From Breviolum minutum Mf 1.05b.01 (Eukaryota; Sar; Dinophyceae; Suessiales; Symbiodiniaceae), in assembly GCA_000507305.1 (NCBI GenBank), contig DF241017.1:28038-92037 (forward strand): a stretch of 64,000 bases of DNA, in the 5' to 3' direction. The position numbers were made by a program, and so were the translations under genes. Numbering within the stretch: the first letter of the stretch is position 1; each line of letters begins with the position of its first letter. Positions 12,660-24,285 of the stretch are shown piece by piece. The notes below the pieces were generated by a model that saw nothing but the letters and a program-made list of their open reading frames with translations, was not told where the DNA came from and made no database searches.

Positions 12660-12768
12660 TACTATTGATGGACGAAATCCTACACCGCCTGGTATGTATA
12701 AAACCTTGTAAATAATGGGATAAACTACCGTTCCCTCAACTGGTGCAGGATTTTGTCCATCAACAGTA
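12660..12768. mobile_element. family A fold-back element, variant arm
   Basis: The arms read TTGATGGACGAAATCC and GGATTTTGTCCATCAACAG, so GGTTCAG is replaced by a GGAC-type variant on both sides. Confidence 0.6.
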
Positions 12769-13133
12769 TGTTGACATGAATCTGGAAGTTTCTGAAGGTG
12801 AGAAACATCATGCAAGATGGTTCCAAATCATCAACAGGACCGAGTCTGTAATAGGGGTAATGGTTGTATGCCTTGAAAACATAGGACGTTTTTTTTTCTG
12901 GCAGAGTTATAAGATTCGAGCACTTTTCGAATCGTGCCTTTGGGATGTAATTCGTCACCCAACAAGATGTACACCCCAAACAAAAAACTAGCATGACAAT
13001 GAAAAACCCAACCATAAATGAGTCGATGTATCTTCTACTAAAAACAACTGGTGATTTTCCAGCGATCCTCATGTTAGATCCACCTTAAGAACAGAAGACC
13101 GACTTAAGGCTGCAGATTTTGGGTTTTTGTCAG

Positions 13134-13267
13134 GGGATGAACTACTGCTACCATTTATATAGGGATATGTATGAAGTTTTTTTGGCAAAAAATCTGATTT
13201 GCAGCTGTTTAGAGGAGACTTCCTCAAGCTACAGCTGCGTTCCAATGCAACTTCGAAAATTGGGGAG
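13134..13267 (+). CDS. two exons, 13134-13175 and 13205-13267, unknown product
   Basis: Exon 13134-13175 follows TTTTTGTCAG and reads GMNYCYHLYRDMYE, ending before GTTTTT. Exon 13205-13267 follows ATTTGCAG and reads LFRGDFLKLQLRSNATSKIG plus E, ending before a GC dinucleotide (GGGGAG|GCCAG), a GC donor. Both are phase 0. The intron would be only 29 nt, unusually short, so one of the two may be spurious. A second frame of the right block is also open (CLEETSSSYSCVPMQLRKLG), so the frame there is not settled. Confidence 0.4.
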
Positions 13268-13307
13268 GCCAGCTGAAGGAAAGGACATCAGCCCGTTTGC
13301 AATGAAG

Positions 13308-13418
13308 ATATGGGTGTTTCCTGAAATGGTGGTACCCCAAAATGGATGGTTTATAATGGAAAACCCTATTAAAATGAATGATTTGGGGGTACCACTATTT
13401 TCGGAAACATCCATATAT
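13308..13418. mobile_element. family B fold-back element
   Basis: Complete palindrome in the opposite orientation to 61908-62015. Confidence 0.75.
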
Positions 13419-13969
13419 GCCTTTTTTATGCGGAAAAAGGGGGAAAAAAGGTATGAAAGCTTGGGTGATTGTTTGGGGCGAGTTCTCAGAAAATGAATCT
13501 CACAAAATTCGACCCAAAAAGCTATCAAAAAACTTTTTATGTATCCACCTCTTTCATGTTGAATGTGGGTTTTAGTTCTTTCGTGTTCGGTCTTGTGATT
13601 TTTTCAAGCAGGACATTCAATTCTAAATGCACGATATGTCTTTTCTTGTTCAATATGTGATTGGTAGTCTTGTCTTTCCCATCCACGGCGTTTAGCCTTA
13701 TGCTTGTTGTAGTATTCGTGGCCTCTTCTTGACACATTCATTGCATTGTCTTCTAGAATTTCATACTCATTTTATGTCACATTTTTGTTAAAACATCTTG
13801 AACATGGTTTATTTTCAACATAAGGGGTCTAGTCTTTAAATGCTTTCCTCATAAGTCCGGGAACTAAACTTTTAACGCGCACCTCATTCATGGTCCATTT
13901 AGTGACCTAGGCTCATGCATTTATTGATGTTGAGATATAGATTTTGATCTAGGCTTCGGCATTTGCTAC

Positions 13970-14130
13970 TGTACATATCCACCTCATCCATTTTCCATTT
14001 TACCTCATTGATTATCTCATCACATCACCATATTCATTGTTTCACCTCATACGTTTTTTCATTGGCTTACCGGCTTACCTTATTCATCGTTTTACCTCAT
14101 TCGTTTTTACATGACAAAAATTTCACGGCA
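13970..14130. repeat. ACCTCATTC-type repeat
   Basis: Five or more imperfect copies of TTTTACCTCATTCGTTTT or CACCTCATCC in an AT-rich stretch (13560-14160) that has no coding signal. Confidence 0.5.
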
Positions 14131-14161
14131 CTTTGCTGTTTCTTTCTTTTTCCATTTGCCC

Positions 14162-14284
14162 TACTGTTGATGGTTCAGAAATCCTGCGATTACCACCTGA
14201 GATGTATAAATACCCCTGTAAAAATAAGGGGATATTTACTCCATATCAACTGGTGAACGCCGGATTTCTGAACCATCAACAGTA
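14162..14284. mobile_element. family A fold-back element
   Basis: TACTGTTGATGGTTCAGAAA and its mirror at the ends, both followed by TA. It sits in a stretch with no coding signal. Confidence 0.7.
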
Positions 14285-14782
14285 TCATTATCATCCAACC
14301 TTTTGATTGCTTCATTTGTTGGTTCCTTTTCCTTGACTCTGGGATTGTAGAGTTTTTTAACCAAACAAAAAAAAACAAGCAACACATCGTTGGAAGAACA
14401 CCACCCGCCTGGATATCTCCAAACAACAAAAGCAAGCAACGACAAAACACCCTATCAAAAGACCACAAAACTTCCGTTGGAACAACTGACCCCCCCAAAA
14501 AATAACGAGGTTCTTGACAGGGTCACAATTTTTTCCGAAAGTAATAAATATCCAGTTCATCTAGTTGGTTATAACCTACCAACAAAATCCAACTATAGGT
14601 TTCAAGGATTTATTTTATTGGTTGAAAATTGATCTTTCCTAACAAAAAATGGGCAAAACTTGATCTTCCCCCAAAAAATGGGCGAAAATCCATCTTCCCC
14701 GTATCTTCCCCCCCAAAAAATGGGTTGAAAACAGGTTGAATTTCCTCGGGAAAATCCCCGCGCTGTTTGTTTCGTTCCGAAG

Positions 14783-16150
14783 GCCTCCACGAGGCTGGAA
14801 GTTCCTACGTCCCTGTGTGCAAGACATGTTGAAACGCTGGGCTGAAGCCAACGGTGCCGCCGAAAGGGGTTGGTTGGATGGGTGAAGGATGTATAGATGT
14901 ATAGATTATATATATATATATACATTGTATATGATTACTGTGTGCTATATAGATATATTAAAATGTACATAAAAAAGTGAGAATGAAATAATGAAATACA
15001 ATACAGTAGGGATTTTTAAACCTTTTGTTTCCTGTGGAAGTAGGCTTGTTATGGGATTTGGTTGGTCAAAGTGTTGCATATTGAAACCTGGAAGCCCAGG
15101 AACAGCTGATTATCTTAATGGAAATGTATGAGTTGTAACATCAAATAACAGCACTTATGATGTTTGGATGTAAAAAATCCCTTCTGGGAAGTACTCAAAA
15201 AAGCTAATGATTACTTGGTGGTTCATCCCATTGGATTGGAAATAACTTCAGTACTTTGGATCCATTGGATGTCAAGAACTACTGTTGATGGTTCAGAAAT
15301 CCAGCTAACCACCTGGGATGGTGCTAAAACCCTGTAAGTAATGGGAGAAACTATCTACCTCAACTGGTTAGCCGGATTTCTGGTTGCCATCAACAGTAGT
15401 AACTAATAAGTACCAAGAAGTACTAACACGTAGCAATTGGGAAGTACATCCCAGGGCGAACTCGGGGCCCATCCCACAAGCACTTTGGTGAGTTCCCCTC
15501 CACCCCAAGATTTCCGGGGGGGGGGAACTCGGGAAACAAGATCTCCAGGATCCTTGATATACAATTGAGCAATGAAAAGAAGGGCCCCTGGTTGGTTAAG
15601 TTATGTAGGGGATGACATCCTACCCAATAATATAGGGATTATAATAAACCATTATAAGGATCCCTATTAACCAACCAGGATTCAATGGAAAGTGCTAAGG
15701 TTTTTTTTTTCGTGGCTCAATTGGTTGAAAACCAAGATCCTTAAATTTTGAGAATTTTGGTTGGTGAAAATAGAAGAGTTTGTTTTTAAGACGACATTCT
15801 TGTTTTCAGAGTGTAATCTACACTGTCGTGAAAGTAGATGGCGCAGTCGTGAAAGTAGATGGCTAGATGCCGCAACTCCCAAAATGTGGTTTAGTAAGGG
15901 GCCATGATAAAGCAAGACTAATGGGAGTGGCTAGCCATCGATCCTTTCCAGGTGGCATTCCTCAGCTGTCCTCGTCTTCGCCTCGCGATTTTGAGGCGAG
16001 CAATGCCCTCGACGCATGGTGCGCAAACGGCCCTTGCCACAACCACTGCACACACGACGGAACGACCGACGTTCGAGGTGTCGGAGCTCAGATTGGGCTG
16101 GACCAGGGGACCAGGGGTGACCTTGAGCACGCAATCTGCTGCGTTGGTGG
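14783..16150 (+). CDS. partial gene model, exons 14783-14868 and 15952-16150, unknown product
   Basis: Exon 14783-14868 follows TCCGAAG and ends before GTTGG; entered with one base it reads GWKFLRPCVQDMLKRWAEAN followed by GAAER. Exon 15952-16150 follows TTTCCAG; entered with two bases, matching the carried base, it reads PQLSSSSPRDFEASNALDAW and a Cys/His-rich run (CANGPCHNHCTHDG). This exon is among the GC-richest blocks of the window. A second plus frame (phase 0) is also open through it. The intron contains family A and family D elements. No family recognised. Confidence 0.5.
15290..15399. mobile_element. family A fold-back element
   Basis: Termini as in 14162-14284; inner arms CCAGCTAACC and GGTTAGCCGG also pair. 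Confidence 0.7.
15569..15692. mobile_element. family D fold-back element
   Basis: TGAGCAATGAAAAGAAGGG at the left, AACCAGGATTCAATGGAAAG at the right. Confidence 0.65.
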
Positions 16151-16737
16151 GTTGATGATCTATTGGAAGGTATCTATTGAAAATGTGTGTTTAGCTATTG
16201 GTTTAGAATAGGGTGATATGAGCTTTGAATATGTGTGAAAACATCCCCCTTAATTGTTGGCGAAGAAAAATATCACCTAAACAGGAAGGTTGGTTGGTTG
16301 GTGATCTTATCGCCAAGCCAAAGCGATATGATAATTCTGGGTTGGAAGAGGTGGTGGTGTTTTTAACCAATCAATGTGTCAATTCGATGTGTCGAAGAAA
16401 TTTTTTCAAAGTTTCTTGCACTTTGAAAACATATAGCTCCCGTCATCAAGATTGCTTGCGAGGGGATGCAGCATTTGAGGAAACAAACATATATAGATGA
16501 CAATATCTTAGAAATAAAACACATTTTTTTCTATATACCACGTCTGTATGCATATATTTGTACATATATGTAAATATATATATATATACAGATGGATATC
16601 TTTACCTGACGGATGGATATCTTTACCTGCTAATATCTCTACAGAATTACACCCATGTCACCCCAATCCAGATCTCTCCATTTCCCCCCAGGTCCAGGTG
16701 AAAAAAGTCTTGAAATGCCGATGAACCAAAAAGTCAG

Positions 16738-17065
16738 CCCATGCTGTGTGACCTGCTGCCAGCTTGTTGGGATGAAGACATGATCGCGAAAGGACTACCG
16801 ATTCGATGGTAAGAACAAAGATCCCTCAAACAACGTTGCAGGGTGGGTGGGTGGGAGTTTCCTTCACTAGCTGCCCTGAACTTTCTTTTAAAACCAATTT
16901 CCACCATTTTTTTTTTACAGCAACGATATCCTCAATTGGAGAACTAGTAGTTGGGAAGGTTGGGAAGAGATGTTTCCGAAGTTTCGACAGCTGTATCTGC
17001 TTCCTGGAGTGTTTATATATACATATATATAAAAAGACACAAATATTCACATATATATATATATA

Positions 17066-17123
<58 letters not shown>

Positions 17124-18531
17124 TGTTTTATCCTTGCATTTTGTTGATGGTGAAGAGAAATCCACAGCGATCACCCGCATTTTTTGGGATTGATGTATAT
17201 AAGATGTTTTCAAGGGTAGATAGTGGGACGAAAAACTATGCCCTTTAACTCTGGTTGAATTTCAACTTACATCAACTATATGGGAGGTTGAAGCATCACA
17301 GATCATTCACGTTTGAATGGATACATGAAGGATTTTTACGTTCACGAGTTTCATCCCCTGAAGAACCACAAAAAGTGGAGTGAAATAGGAGGGCTTCCAA
17401 CTTGACAACGGGAACTTCCAACACACCTTGATGTATTTCTTCAGGCCGTTGATCCTCCTACTTTGTGTAGGTCTAGTCAGAAGTGTATGATTTTAAACTC
17501 ACTGGAAATACTGTAGTCACAAGTAGACCGGGACCCCTGGAAGTAAAGTTTTTTCAAACTCTGTGGAAGTAATAAAGTCTATAGAATAGTAAAGTAACTC
17601 AAATAGAACTGTATAGTTTATCCATATTTTACCCACCAACAATAATTTGAATGAAGTACTTGTCATCCTTTACCCTCCCTGAAAACCTAAACAGCAAAGG
17701 CTTCTCATCGCTGGATCTGCTGCTTTTTTATCACCGAAAAATCCGCGATCGCGTTTCAGTCTTCCAGTCCGTCAAACAACCAGATGGGCCAAACTCAGGG
17801 ATGCAAGAAAAAATTGGGCAGCTGAAACATCTCGAGGGATGTAAAGAATAAACCACATCTTATCAGCTATTTTTGCAGCAGTCCTCCAGGTCTCAAAAAA
17901 CACATTTTTTTCGGGAATCCGTTTTACGTGTGGCGAAAGATACCACCCGAAAATCCCGTGACACCATGGGATTTTTTTCTAAAACAAAGCAGCAAACATC
18001 AAAATTAATCAGATTCGCCAGAGCCCTCCACATCGTGGGGAAGTCTTATGAAAAAAGAAGGTTGGTCCTGTTTGGTTTGATTCATTAAGCAAGTCCAAAA
18101 ATTCGTTGGGAGGAAAAACAGGTTTGAACATATTGTTTTGGGATGCCCAATGAAGCGAAAAAGACTGTCTTCCAACAAAAGTTGGTATACAAGACTTTCA
18201 ACATCAACTTCGGGAGTGTCTCGGTGTGCTGTTCACCACATGGTTTGAACACCATGGGGCGGCTGGGAATGTCCGGGGCCAAATGATTTTGGGAGTTTTC
18301 TGCAACAACTTGGGCGTGGCCAAATGGTTCTTTTACACTATGGATGGCTTAGTAAGGGGCTATGATAAACCGATATATATATATATATATTTTTATATGT
18401 ATATATATATATACACATGGGAAGGGGGCCATCTATTTTGCAGCTATTATACTATCTGGCAAAACTTGAGTGAACTCCGTATCAATGCAGCGAAATGGGA
18501 GTTTGATTGGGCAAAATCTGAAAAGATTTAA
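16738..18531 (+). CDS. five-exon 3' gene model ending in TAA, unknown product
   Basis: Exons: 16738-16808, 16921-17008, 17695-17840, 18013-18060, 18444-18531 (stop). Joined they give 146 codons plus TAA with every phase matching. Pieces: PMLCDLLPACWDEDMIAKGL; NDILNWRTSSWEGWEEMFPK; RSRFSLPVRQTTRWAKLRDA; FARALHIVGKSYEKR; IWQNLSELRINAAKWEFDWA. The first donor is TG|GTAAGA and its acceptor TTTTTTACAG is textbook. The C-terminal part is basic and helical. The 5' end is missing. Intron two holds TA and CA microsatellites; intron four carries another TA tract. A distant resemblance of the tail to ribosomal protein bL20 was considered and not accepted. Confidence 0.7.
17066..17121. repeat. CA microsatellite
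   Basis: (CA)n of about 25 units preceded by a TA tract and followed by GTGTGT, inside an intron of the 16.7-18.5 kb model. Confidence 0.95.
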
Positions 18532-19130
18532 CCATGAAGCACAAATCCTGATGAAAACGAAGTAGTTCAGGTGACGGTTCCCCCCAAAAAACACAACCAC
18601 TGACCCCGTGTTCCTAACCCAGTTTTTGAGGGTGCTTTCAATGACCCGAAGAGCCTTCCTTTCAGTTCGACCCGGTCAAAAAGCAACAAAAAACCAATGA
18701 ACATGTGAGTGAACTGTATTGACAATCTGTGTACCTAGAACCCTCTGTATATTCATTCAGATACCCTGCTGGGAACGTAACATATCCCATTTGAAAGGTA
18801 TTTTTGAGTTGACAAACTATTTGCTTTTCAAATACATCGACTCATGCATGGTCCATTTTCCATCGCTATGTTAGTTTTCGGTAGGGCAATCACCTGGAGT
18901 GGATGTCATTTTTCGCTTGCGACCGAAAAAAAGACCGATTGAGCCGCCGAAAAAGGTAGCTTTTTGGAGGGGAAATGGGACCCTTTGTGTCTCATGGAAA
19001 CATTTTGCTTGGTGAAATATTATTCCATAGGATCCATGTATGTGATATTTACCTACATTTACCATAAAAATCAACCATGCATGATGCTTCATGTCGGCCG
19101 AGGACGTGTTTTGTTTTGAACTTTGCTAAG

Positions 19131-19245
19131 GTTCGAGTCTCCCTCACCCCTGGAATCCTGGGACCAGGTGAAGGGGAAGAAATGGTACCGCAAAACGGCC
19201 GTTAAGAGTACCAAATTACCAAAGAAAACGCCCAAAAACAAGACT
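19131..19245 (+). CDS. probable exon, basic, unknown product
   Basis: After TTTGCTAAG, entered with one base, the block reads FESPSPLESWDQVKGKKWYR then KTAVKSTKLPKK, lysine-rich. The donor is not clear: no good GT follows, and the open frame runs into a family F element from about 19246, so the right end is approximate. An alternative acceptor, GACCAG, would start the exon in the same frame at VKGKKWYR. Confidence 0.45.
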
Positions 19246-19768
19246 AACATCCCTGAAAATGACGATTTTGAAGCTAAGAATCACTAAAAATTGACAAGGA
19301 ACATCTCATTTGAACCATCCACCACCATTTTTGGGTTCAAAATGCTAATTTTCCAGGGTGTATCAGGCTTTAAACATCCATCAAACGTTGCTCATAAACA
19401 TGTTCATGACACGGATGTATTTTCGTGCTTGAACTTTCATGTTGGTAAGACTCACGAAAAAAAGTATGGCAGTTTTTTTTTGTCGCAGTTCTACATTTGA
19501 GCCGTTTTTGTGTTTTCAAGACTGAGAAAATCACTTGGGTTGTTAATGTTACCCCAAGATGCCAGTGGCCGAAAACAAAGGGATTTATGACATGTTTGGC
19601 CTACCAGAAGTTTTTCCCCCCCCAAAAAAACTCAACCTTCAGCTTGATTTTGTTGGAATGCATTGATTTGACTTTGACTTTGATGTTTTTTCCGCATCCC
19701 CGCATCCCCAAGAAATACATCATCCGTTACAAAAAACTGTTTTTTTCTCCCTTCACCCTACTGACCCT

Positions 19769-19946
19769 ACTGTTGATGGTTCAGAAATCCCAAACAACCA
19801 ACCACCTGAGATTTTTTAAAACACTCTGTAAATATTTCATGAAATCCGGCTAACCAGTTGATATGGAGAAATATCACCACTATTTACTAACCGGGGGTTT
19901 TATTTACAATCTCAGGTGGTGATCGCAGGATTTCTGAACCATCAAC
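19769..19946. mobile_element. family A element with an internal insertion
   Basis: Both termini present but the copy is about 60 bp longer than others and holds an inner pair of GGCTAACC/AGGTGGT arms, suggesting one element inserted into or fused with another. Confidence 0.5.
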
Positions 19947-20559
19947 CTCCCTTCAAGGAGGTCGTCACGGCGGTTCGATTTCGTCCTGGCCGTCGGTTAA
20001 CGCCGTCCTCCTTCTGGATCGATTGTAGTCGTCTGGAAGGATTTGGTAGGGAAGCCTAAAGGTATTGGACAGAAATGACGGACCCAAGATGGGATTGATA
20101 CACCCCTGAGGGAGGTTTAATGGGAGGTATATAATTGATGGGAATATTGGATGGTATATTCAAGTTCCTAGCAAAAAACTGCGAGTTTGTGACCTTTGTT
20201 GGGATGGTTAAGGTGAGTTCACGTGACCCCTTCAAAGGTTAAAACGTGACCGGCCCAAGGTTTGGGGAAATCCAAAGGTCACGCATTGAATCACCTGGTA
20301 GAGATTTCTGAAACCCGCTGATGACATTGACACAGATACTTTTTTTCATCAGAAAACTTCCAAAACGTCATCATTCATGAAACCCAAATAAGCAATGAAA
20401 AAAGGATTCCGTGGTTGTTTAGGTTGCATAGAAGAAGAACAACAACATGGCAAGTTGGGATTTGGCTTCAAACAAGGCGTTGAAAAGTGAAACAAAAAGG
20501 GACTGTTTTTGGATCCGCGATTTGTGCACCAACATTTTTCCCCCGAGGTATGGTCACAG

Positions 20560-20660
20560 GAACGGCCAAATGCATGTTGGTTCGGGACGCCCAAAAGGAA
20601 AACACCGTGGAAAAACGCGCAAGAAACGAACCGTTGGAGCGAGAAACATGCAGTTGTGCC
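20560..20660 (+). CDS. probable exon with several open frames
   Basis: A GC-richer block after GTCACAG. The frame entered with two bases reads TAKCMLVRDAQKENTVEKRA followed by RNEPLERETC and looks most protein-like. Two other plus frames are open too (ERPNACWFGTPKRK and RNGQMHVGSGRPKGKHRGK). The donor is unclear. The strand is favoured by the acceptor only. Product unknown. Confidence 0.35.
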
Positions 20661-21046
20661 GTTGTCAATCATTTTTCGTGGTTGGTTGGTGAAACTTGAG
20701 GAAAAGACCTGAAAGCTGACATTTACCTTTGGTATTTGATGTAGCAAAGCTTGGTTGTGGAACGAGGGTGATTTGCCACTCTGATCTTTCATCCCTTAGT
20801 GGCAGTTTGCATCTTTCAGACGCCTTTTTCGATTGCTCGGATGTTTTCCTTTTTCTGTTTGGAAAGGATATTTTTAAACCCAAGTGGGGAAATTTCTGAA
20901 ATTGCCTGGAAACAACAGAAATATCTTCAGCTTCCTGAAGTTGAACTTTGGGAGAGCTAAGATGTGATCTCCATTTGTCAAACCATGTCTTGTTGAGTGA
21001 GAAAAAGTCAAACCAAGGCGGGGGGGGGGGCTTTTTTGAAAGGAAA

Positions 21047-21166
21047 ACCATATGGGAAAATAGTGGGTTTTCCCCCCCAAATCATCCATTAAAAAGTAGG
21101 GTTTTCCATTATTTTCACCATCCATTTTGGGGTTTTTCCCCCTATTTTTGGTTCAACACCCATATG
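21047..21166. mobile_element. family B element, CCCCCC subtype
   Basis: The right end reads GGTTCAACACCCATATG instead of GGAAACACC, so the two arms no longer match at the tip. Confidence 0.65.
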
Positions 21167-21167
21167 T

Positions 21168-21277
21168 TCATGTTGATTGAAAGGAATCCAAAGCACCGAA
21201 AGTATGTTGAATATGAAGCAATGTGGTTTCTTTACCTTGAAAGATACCAACATCCTCCAAGGCAATTTTGGACTATG
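21168..21277 (+). CDS. probable exon between two fold-back elements
   Basis: Between a family B element (21047-21166) and a family F element (21277-21392) lies about 110 nt reading MLIERNPKHRKYVEYEAMWF then LYLERYQHPPRQFW. It looks coding, with W/Y/R content unlike the flanks. Neither splice site is certain; if the flanking elements are introns, their ends would be the splice sites. Product unknown. Confidence 0.4.
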
Positions 21278-21694
21278 ACTACCCTCCCTGAAAATGAGCA
21301 TGGAAACCTAACAATCAGTAAAGATTTAAGAATAAAATCATGTTCCAAATCACTTGATTTTTGGGGGTTCAAAATGTTCATATTTCCAGGGTGTTCATTT
21401 TAGCGCTCAGATGTTTTTTTCTTGGATCTGTTTATTGGGCTAGGAAACTCCACAAACATTTTTTTTATGCGAGACTGTTCGCATGGACTAGGACTTCCAC
21501 CAAGGGTGCCAATTTTGCAAATTTTCGAGGGAAAATTCTGTTGAAATCAATAACTTCAAAGGAAAAAACACCAAGAAATCATTCAACAAAATTCAACATG
21601 CCTTTGGTCAGAAGAGGCAAGACTTTTCGAATTGCAAGACAAAATCCCTAAACTCTGGAAGTGCTAAATCTCGATCATTCCTTTTCTATTAGTA

Positions 21695-22037
21695 ATGGCC
21701 AATTGCGCAGCGAAACTTCTCCGAAATTTTTACAACAACGCCGAGATGAAAATGGGCTTTAAGATGAAGGAGATGATGGATAAGATGCCGTGGTGCTCCT
21801 CAGAAGTTTTTTCGCCTGGGAACTAACATATCGCCTCCCAAAGGTATCTTTGAAGATGAATTTCCTTTTCCCGTTTGGTGGGATATGTTAGTTCCCTATA
21901 GAGGGTAAAAGTTTTATGTGAAATGATGGATGCGGGCTTCAAGCGGTAACATTTCGGTGGCTTTCCTCCTTAGCGTGTCCTTGTTTTTTGCTGAAGAAAT
22001 GATGGAATCTTACCGTCCCGAAAAACCCGAAAAATGA
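21695..22037 (+). CDS. small complete three-exon gene, 74 aa, unknown product
   Basis: Exon one 21695-21813 starts at ATG, with an in-frame TAA upstream at 21665; exon two 21904-21945; exon three 21974-22037 ends in TGA. Joined phases match. The product is 74 residues with Met/Glu/Lys-rich helical segments: FYNNAEMKMGFKMKEMMDKM, then VKVLCEMMDAGFK, then FFAEEMMESYRPEKPEK. The EMM and GFK words recur, suggesting an internal repeat. Intron one (21814-21903, 90 nt) is a family G fold-back element with a GC donor (TTC|GCCTGG) and AG acceptor. Intron two is only 28 nt, which weakens that junction. An upstream acceptor (ATTAG) leaves open that exon one is internal. Confidence 0.5.
21814..21903 (+). 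mobile_element. family G fold-back element acting as an intron
   Basis: GGGAACTAACATAT near the left end mirrors ATATGTTAGTTCCC near the right, separated by a CTTTGAAGATG core. Starts GC, ends AG, and its removal joins in-phase exons. Other copies: 5782-5880, 9372-9458, 38834-38935, 54929-55016, 58029-58128, 61522-61629; a looser one near 18766-18885. Confidence 0.65.
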
Positions 22038-22578
22038 AAACAACTGTCCCCTAAAAAGGGGACCATTTCAAAAGGAAAGGCAAAAGTTGTGTCTTTCCCA
22101 TCCATTTTCGGGGGCAAACTTGCTGTTAGTTTTCTCTGAATGTTCAAGGTCCTTAGGTCCTTGCTTTTTGTTGTCTAGCAACATGTGTCATGGAGTGATG
22201 GATGGTCATCAGTCATCGGGTTTTTTGTTGTTGACCAAACCAAAGCGTAGATCTGGTCTTAGTAGGACAGTGTCCTTCAGTGGCAGGTTCTCTTGAGTTT
22301 GTAACTTGAACCACTTTTTAAAGCCTTTAGCAATCAGGCCTTGTTGCTTGAGGGTGGTTTTGCCAAAAACAAAACATCATCTTTCGCAGGGCTTTAAAAA
22401 AAAGGATCATGGGGTGTTTCCACCAGTTTTCTCGAAAGTGAATGTTTATTTTGGGTGGAGATTCATCACAAAACCAGTTGGTCGGTGAATGATGTTCTAA
22501 AACTCTTGACACATCCCTAGGCATCCAGTCATATTCTAAGACAAAGGATTGGGGTGTCAAATCAACTCCTCAGCATGT

Positions 22579-22692
22579 CGCTAGGTGGTGGTTTCAAATA
22601 TTTTTTTAAAATGTTGACCCCGAACCTTGGGGAAGATTTCCACTTGGACTAATATTTTTCAAATGGGTTGGTTCAACCTTCAACTAGGTAGG
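22579..22692. mobile_element. family C fold-back element
   Basis: CTAGGTGGTGGTTTCAAAT at the left and GGTTCAACCTTCAACTAGG at the right. Confidence 0.65.
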
Positions 22693-23647
22693 TTTCCATT
22701 ATGATTTTCTCCAGGTGATGGGATTTGTAGGTATGGCCTGCCTCTCTGAAGAGTTATCCCCCCCCCCGAAAACTAATATGACTGGCTGGAACATCCACCA
22801 TGAATGAAGATGTATTTCCTGTTGAACAGTTGAACATGAGGATTTTTCCAATGTCATGTTAGTTTTCAGGGGTTTTTTGTTGTAGGGTATAGCAATTTTC
22901 TATCCAATTCCAGTTGTTAGTTCAATCCTCCCCGGATCTAGTTGGGAGGTCATTTTTGTTGGTACATCTACTACGGGTGTCAGATAAAACCTCCATGATT
23001 TGATGCCTACATCTACTACGGATGTCTACTCACCTTTTTTGTTGCTTTCATTTGCTTGAAAGTTGGTTTTTTGTTCCCAAATATATATCTTTTTCATTCA
23101 CCGCATCCATCCGATTCGGGGCCGATTTGGCCCGCTTCGCACAAAACCGTTCTGAGGTTTGATCAGAATTGTGAAGGTTTGTATTTCGTTGGGGGAGCCC
23201 AGCGAATTTGAAGAGCAGTGAGCAGTGATGAAAACCCTTGTGACATTTTTGATTATACTCGTTGGTTATAAGAGGGATCCTTGCAACTGTTTATTCTAAT
23301 CCCTATATAACTGGGTAGGATGTCATCCCCTTATATATCCCAACCAACCGGGGTTTAAAAAACTGCTCTTGCGGATTTAAGAGGGGAATTTCCTGACTTC
23401 ACGGGTGCTGTAGATCGGTTGTTGGTTCCAGGTTCATAAAGCCTCGGATCTGTTGGAATCCGCTTTTATGGTTCAAAATAAGAAACCACAAATGCCAACA
23501 AAAAGGATATGAGATATATACCCCCCAGAAGTTTAACATAGCCGCATAGCCCCTTGAAAAATGGTGGTTGGAAGACGATCCTTTCCTATTGGGAAGGTAA
23601 CTTTTCAGGGGCGAACGGTTAAACTTCGGGAAGGTATCTTTTTGCAG

Positions 23648-24285
23648 ACCGTGATTCAGAAAGATGTGATTGTGATTCGAAGAGTTTGTGAAGATCCACC
23701 GGCACAGAAAAAACAAAACGGTATGATTGGAAGATACCTCAATTGGATGGTGTCCAACCAAAAGTTGGGTGCTGTAGCGCCAAACTTGGTCTTGTTGCAT
23801 CACCATTTTTTTCGTGCAAAAAAACATCACCACACGACCTCATGGGTTGTGGACCACCCTTTCCCACGAAGCACTTGTCACACATGATTTGGTTTTGTTG
23901 TACGAATCCCCTGGTTGCCTAAACATGTATATAATCCTGGTGGTGATGATTGCTGGGAAGGGGGATATACCCAATCACTATCTCCGAAACTTTTTTTTTT
24001 TCAGAAAATAAAAGGACAAAAAGCCAGGTGCCTTAAAAAAACCCAAGAATTCACAAAAGGTGACACCTTTACACAAAATTTTTTCCACCCCGTTTTTAAA
24101 TGTGAAAGTCCCTCATCTCTCCTGATGTTCGCATCTTCGAAAAACCGCGAAACACCGAAAACCACCGAGATTTTGGATCGAGAAAAGCGGCAGTGGTACA
24201 AATGTTGTCGTCAATTTTCACCCAAGTTCAAATGTTGGGAGCTCAAGGATTGGGTGGGTGTCCCGGGATACACCAAGGGTGCTTG
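23648..24285 (+). CDS. three-exon partial gene model, unknown product
   Basis: Exons 23648-23720, 24005-24027, 24109-24285. The first follows TTTTTGCAG, ends before GTATGA and reads TVIQKDVIVIRRVCEDPPAQ, then KKQN. The 23-nt second exon follows a long T-run and AG. The third (59 codons, phase 0) ends before GTAAGG and includes FEKPRNTENHRDFGSRKAAV. Phases agree across all three. A competing frame of the third block (DREKRQWYKCCRQFSPKFKC) is also strongly protein-like but does not fit the phase. The first exon is the surest. Confidence 0.5.

Noticed and set aside
16826-17116. Minus and plus ORFs with Cys-Val or Thr-His runs
   Set aside because: These are translations of the CA microsatellite.
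18013-18531. Resemblance of the tail of the 16.7-18.5 kb model to ribosomal protein bL20
   Set aside because: Only RINAA and general basic character agree; the upstream 100 residues do not fit and no alignment could be run.
19121-19160. tRNA T-arm-like word GGTTCGAGTC
   Set aside because: Flanking bases do not form the T stem or an acceptor stem, and the block is better explained as an exon.
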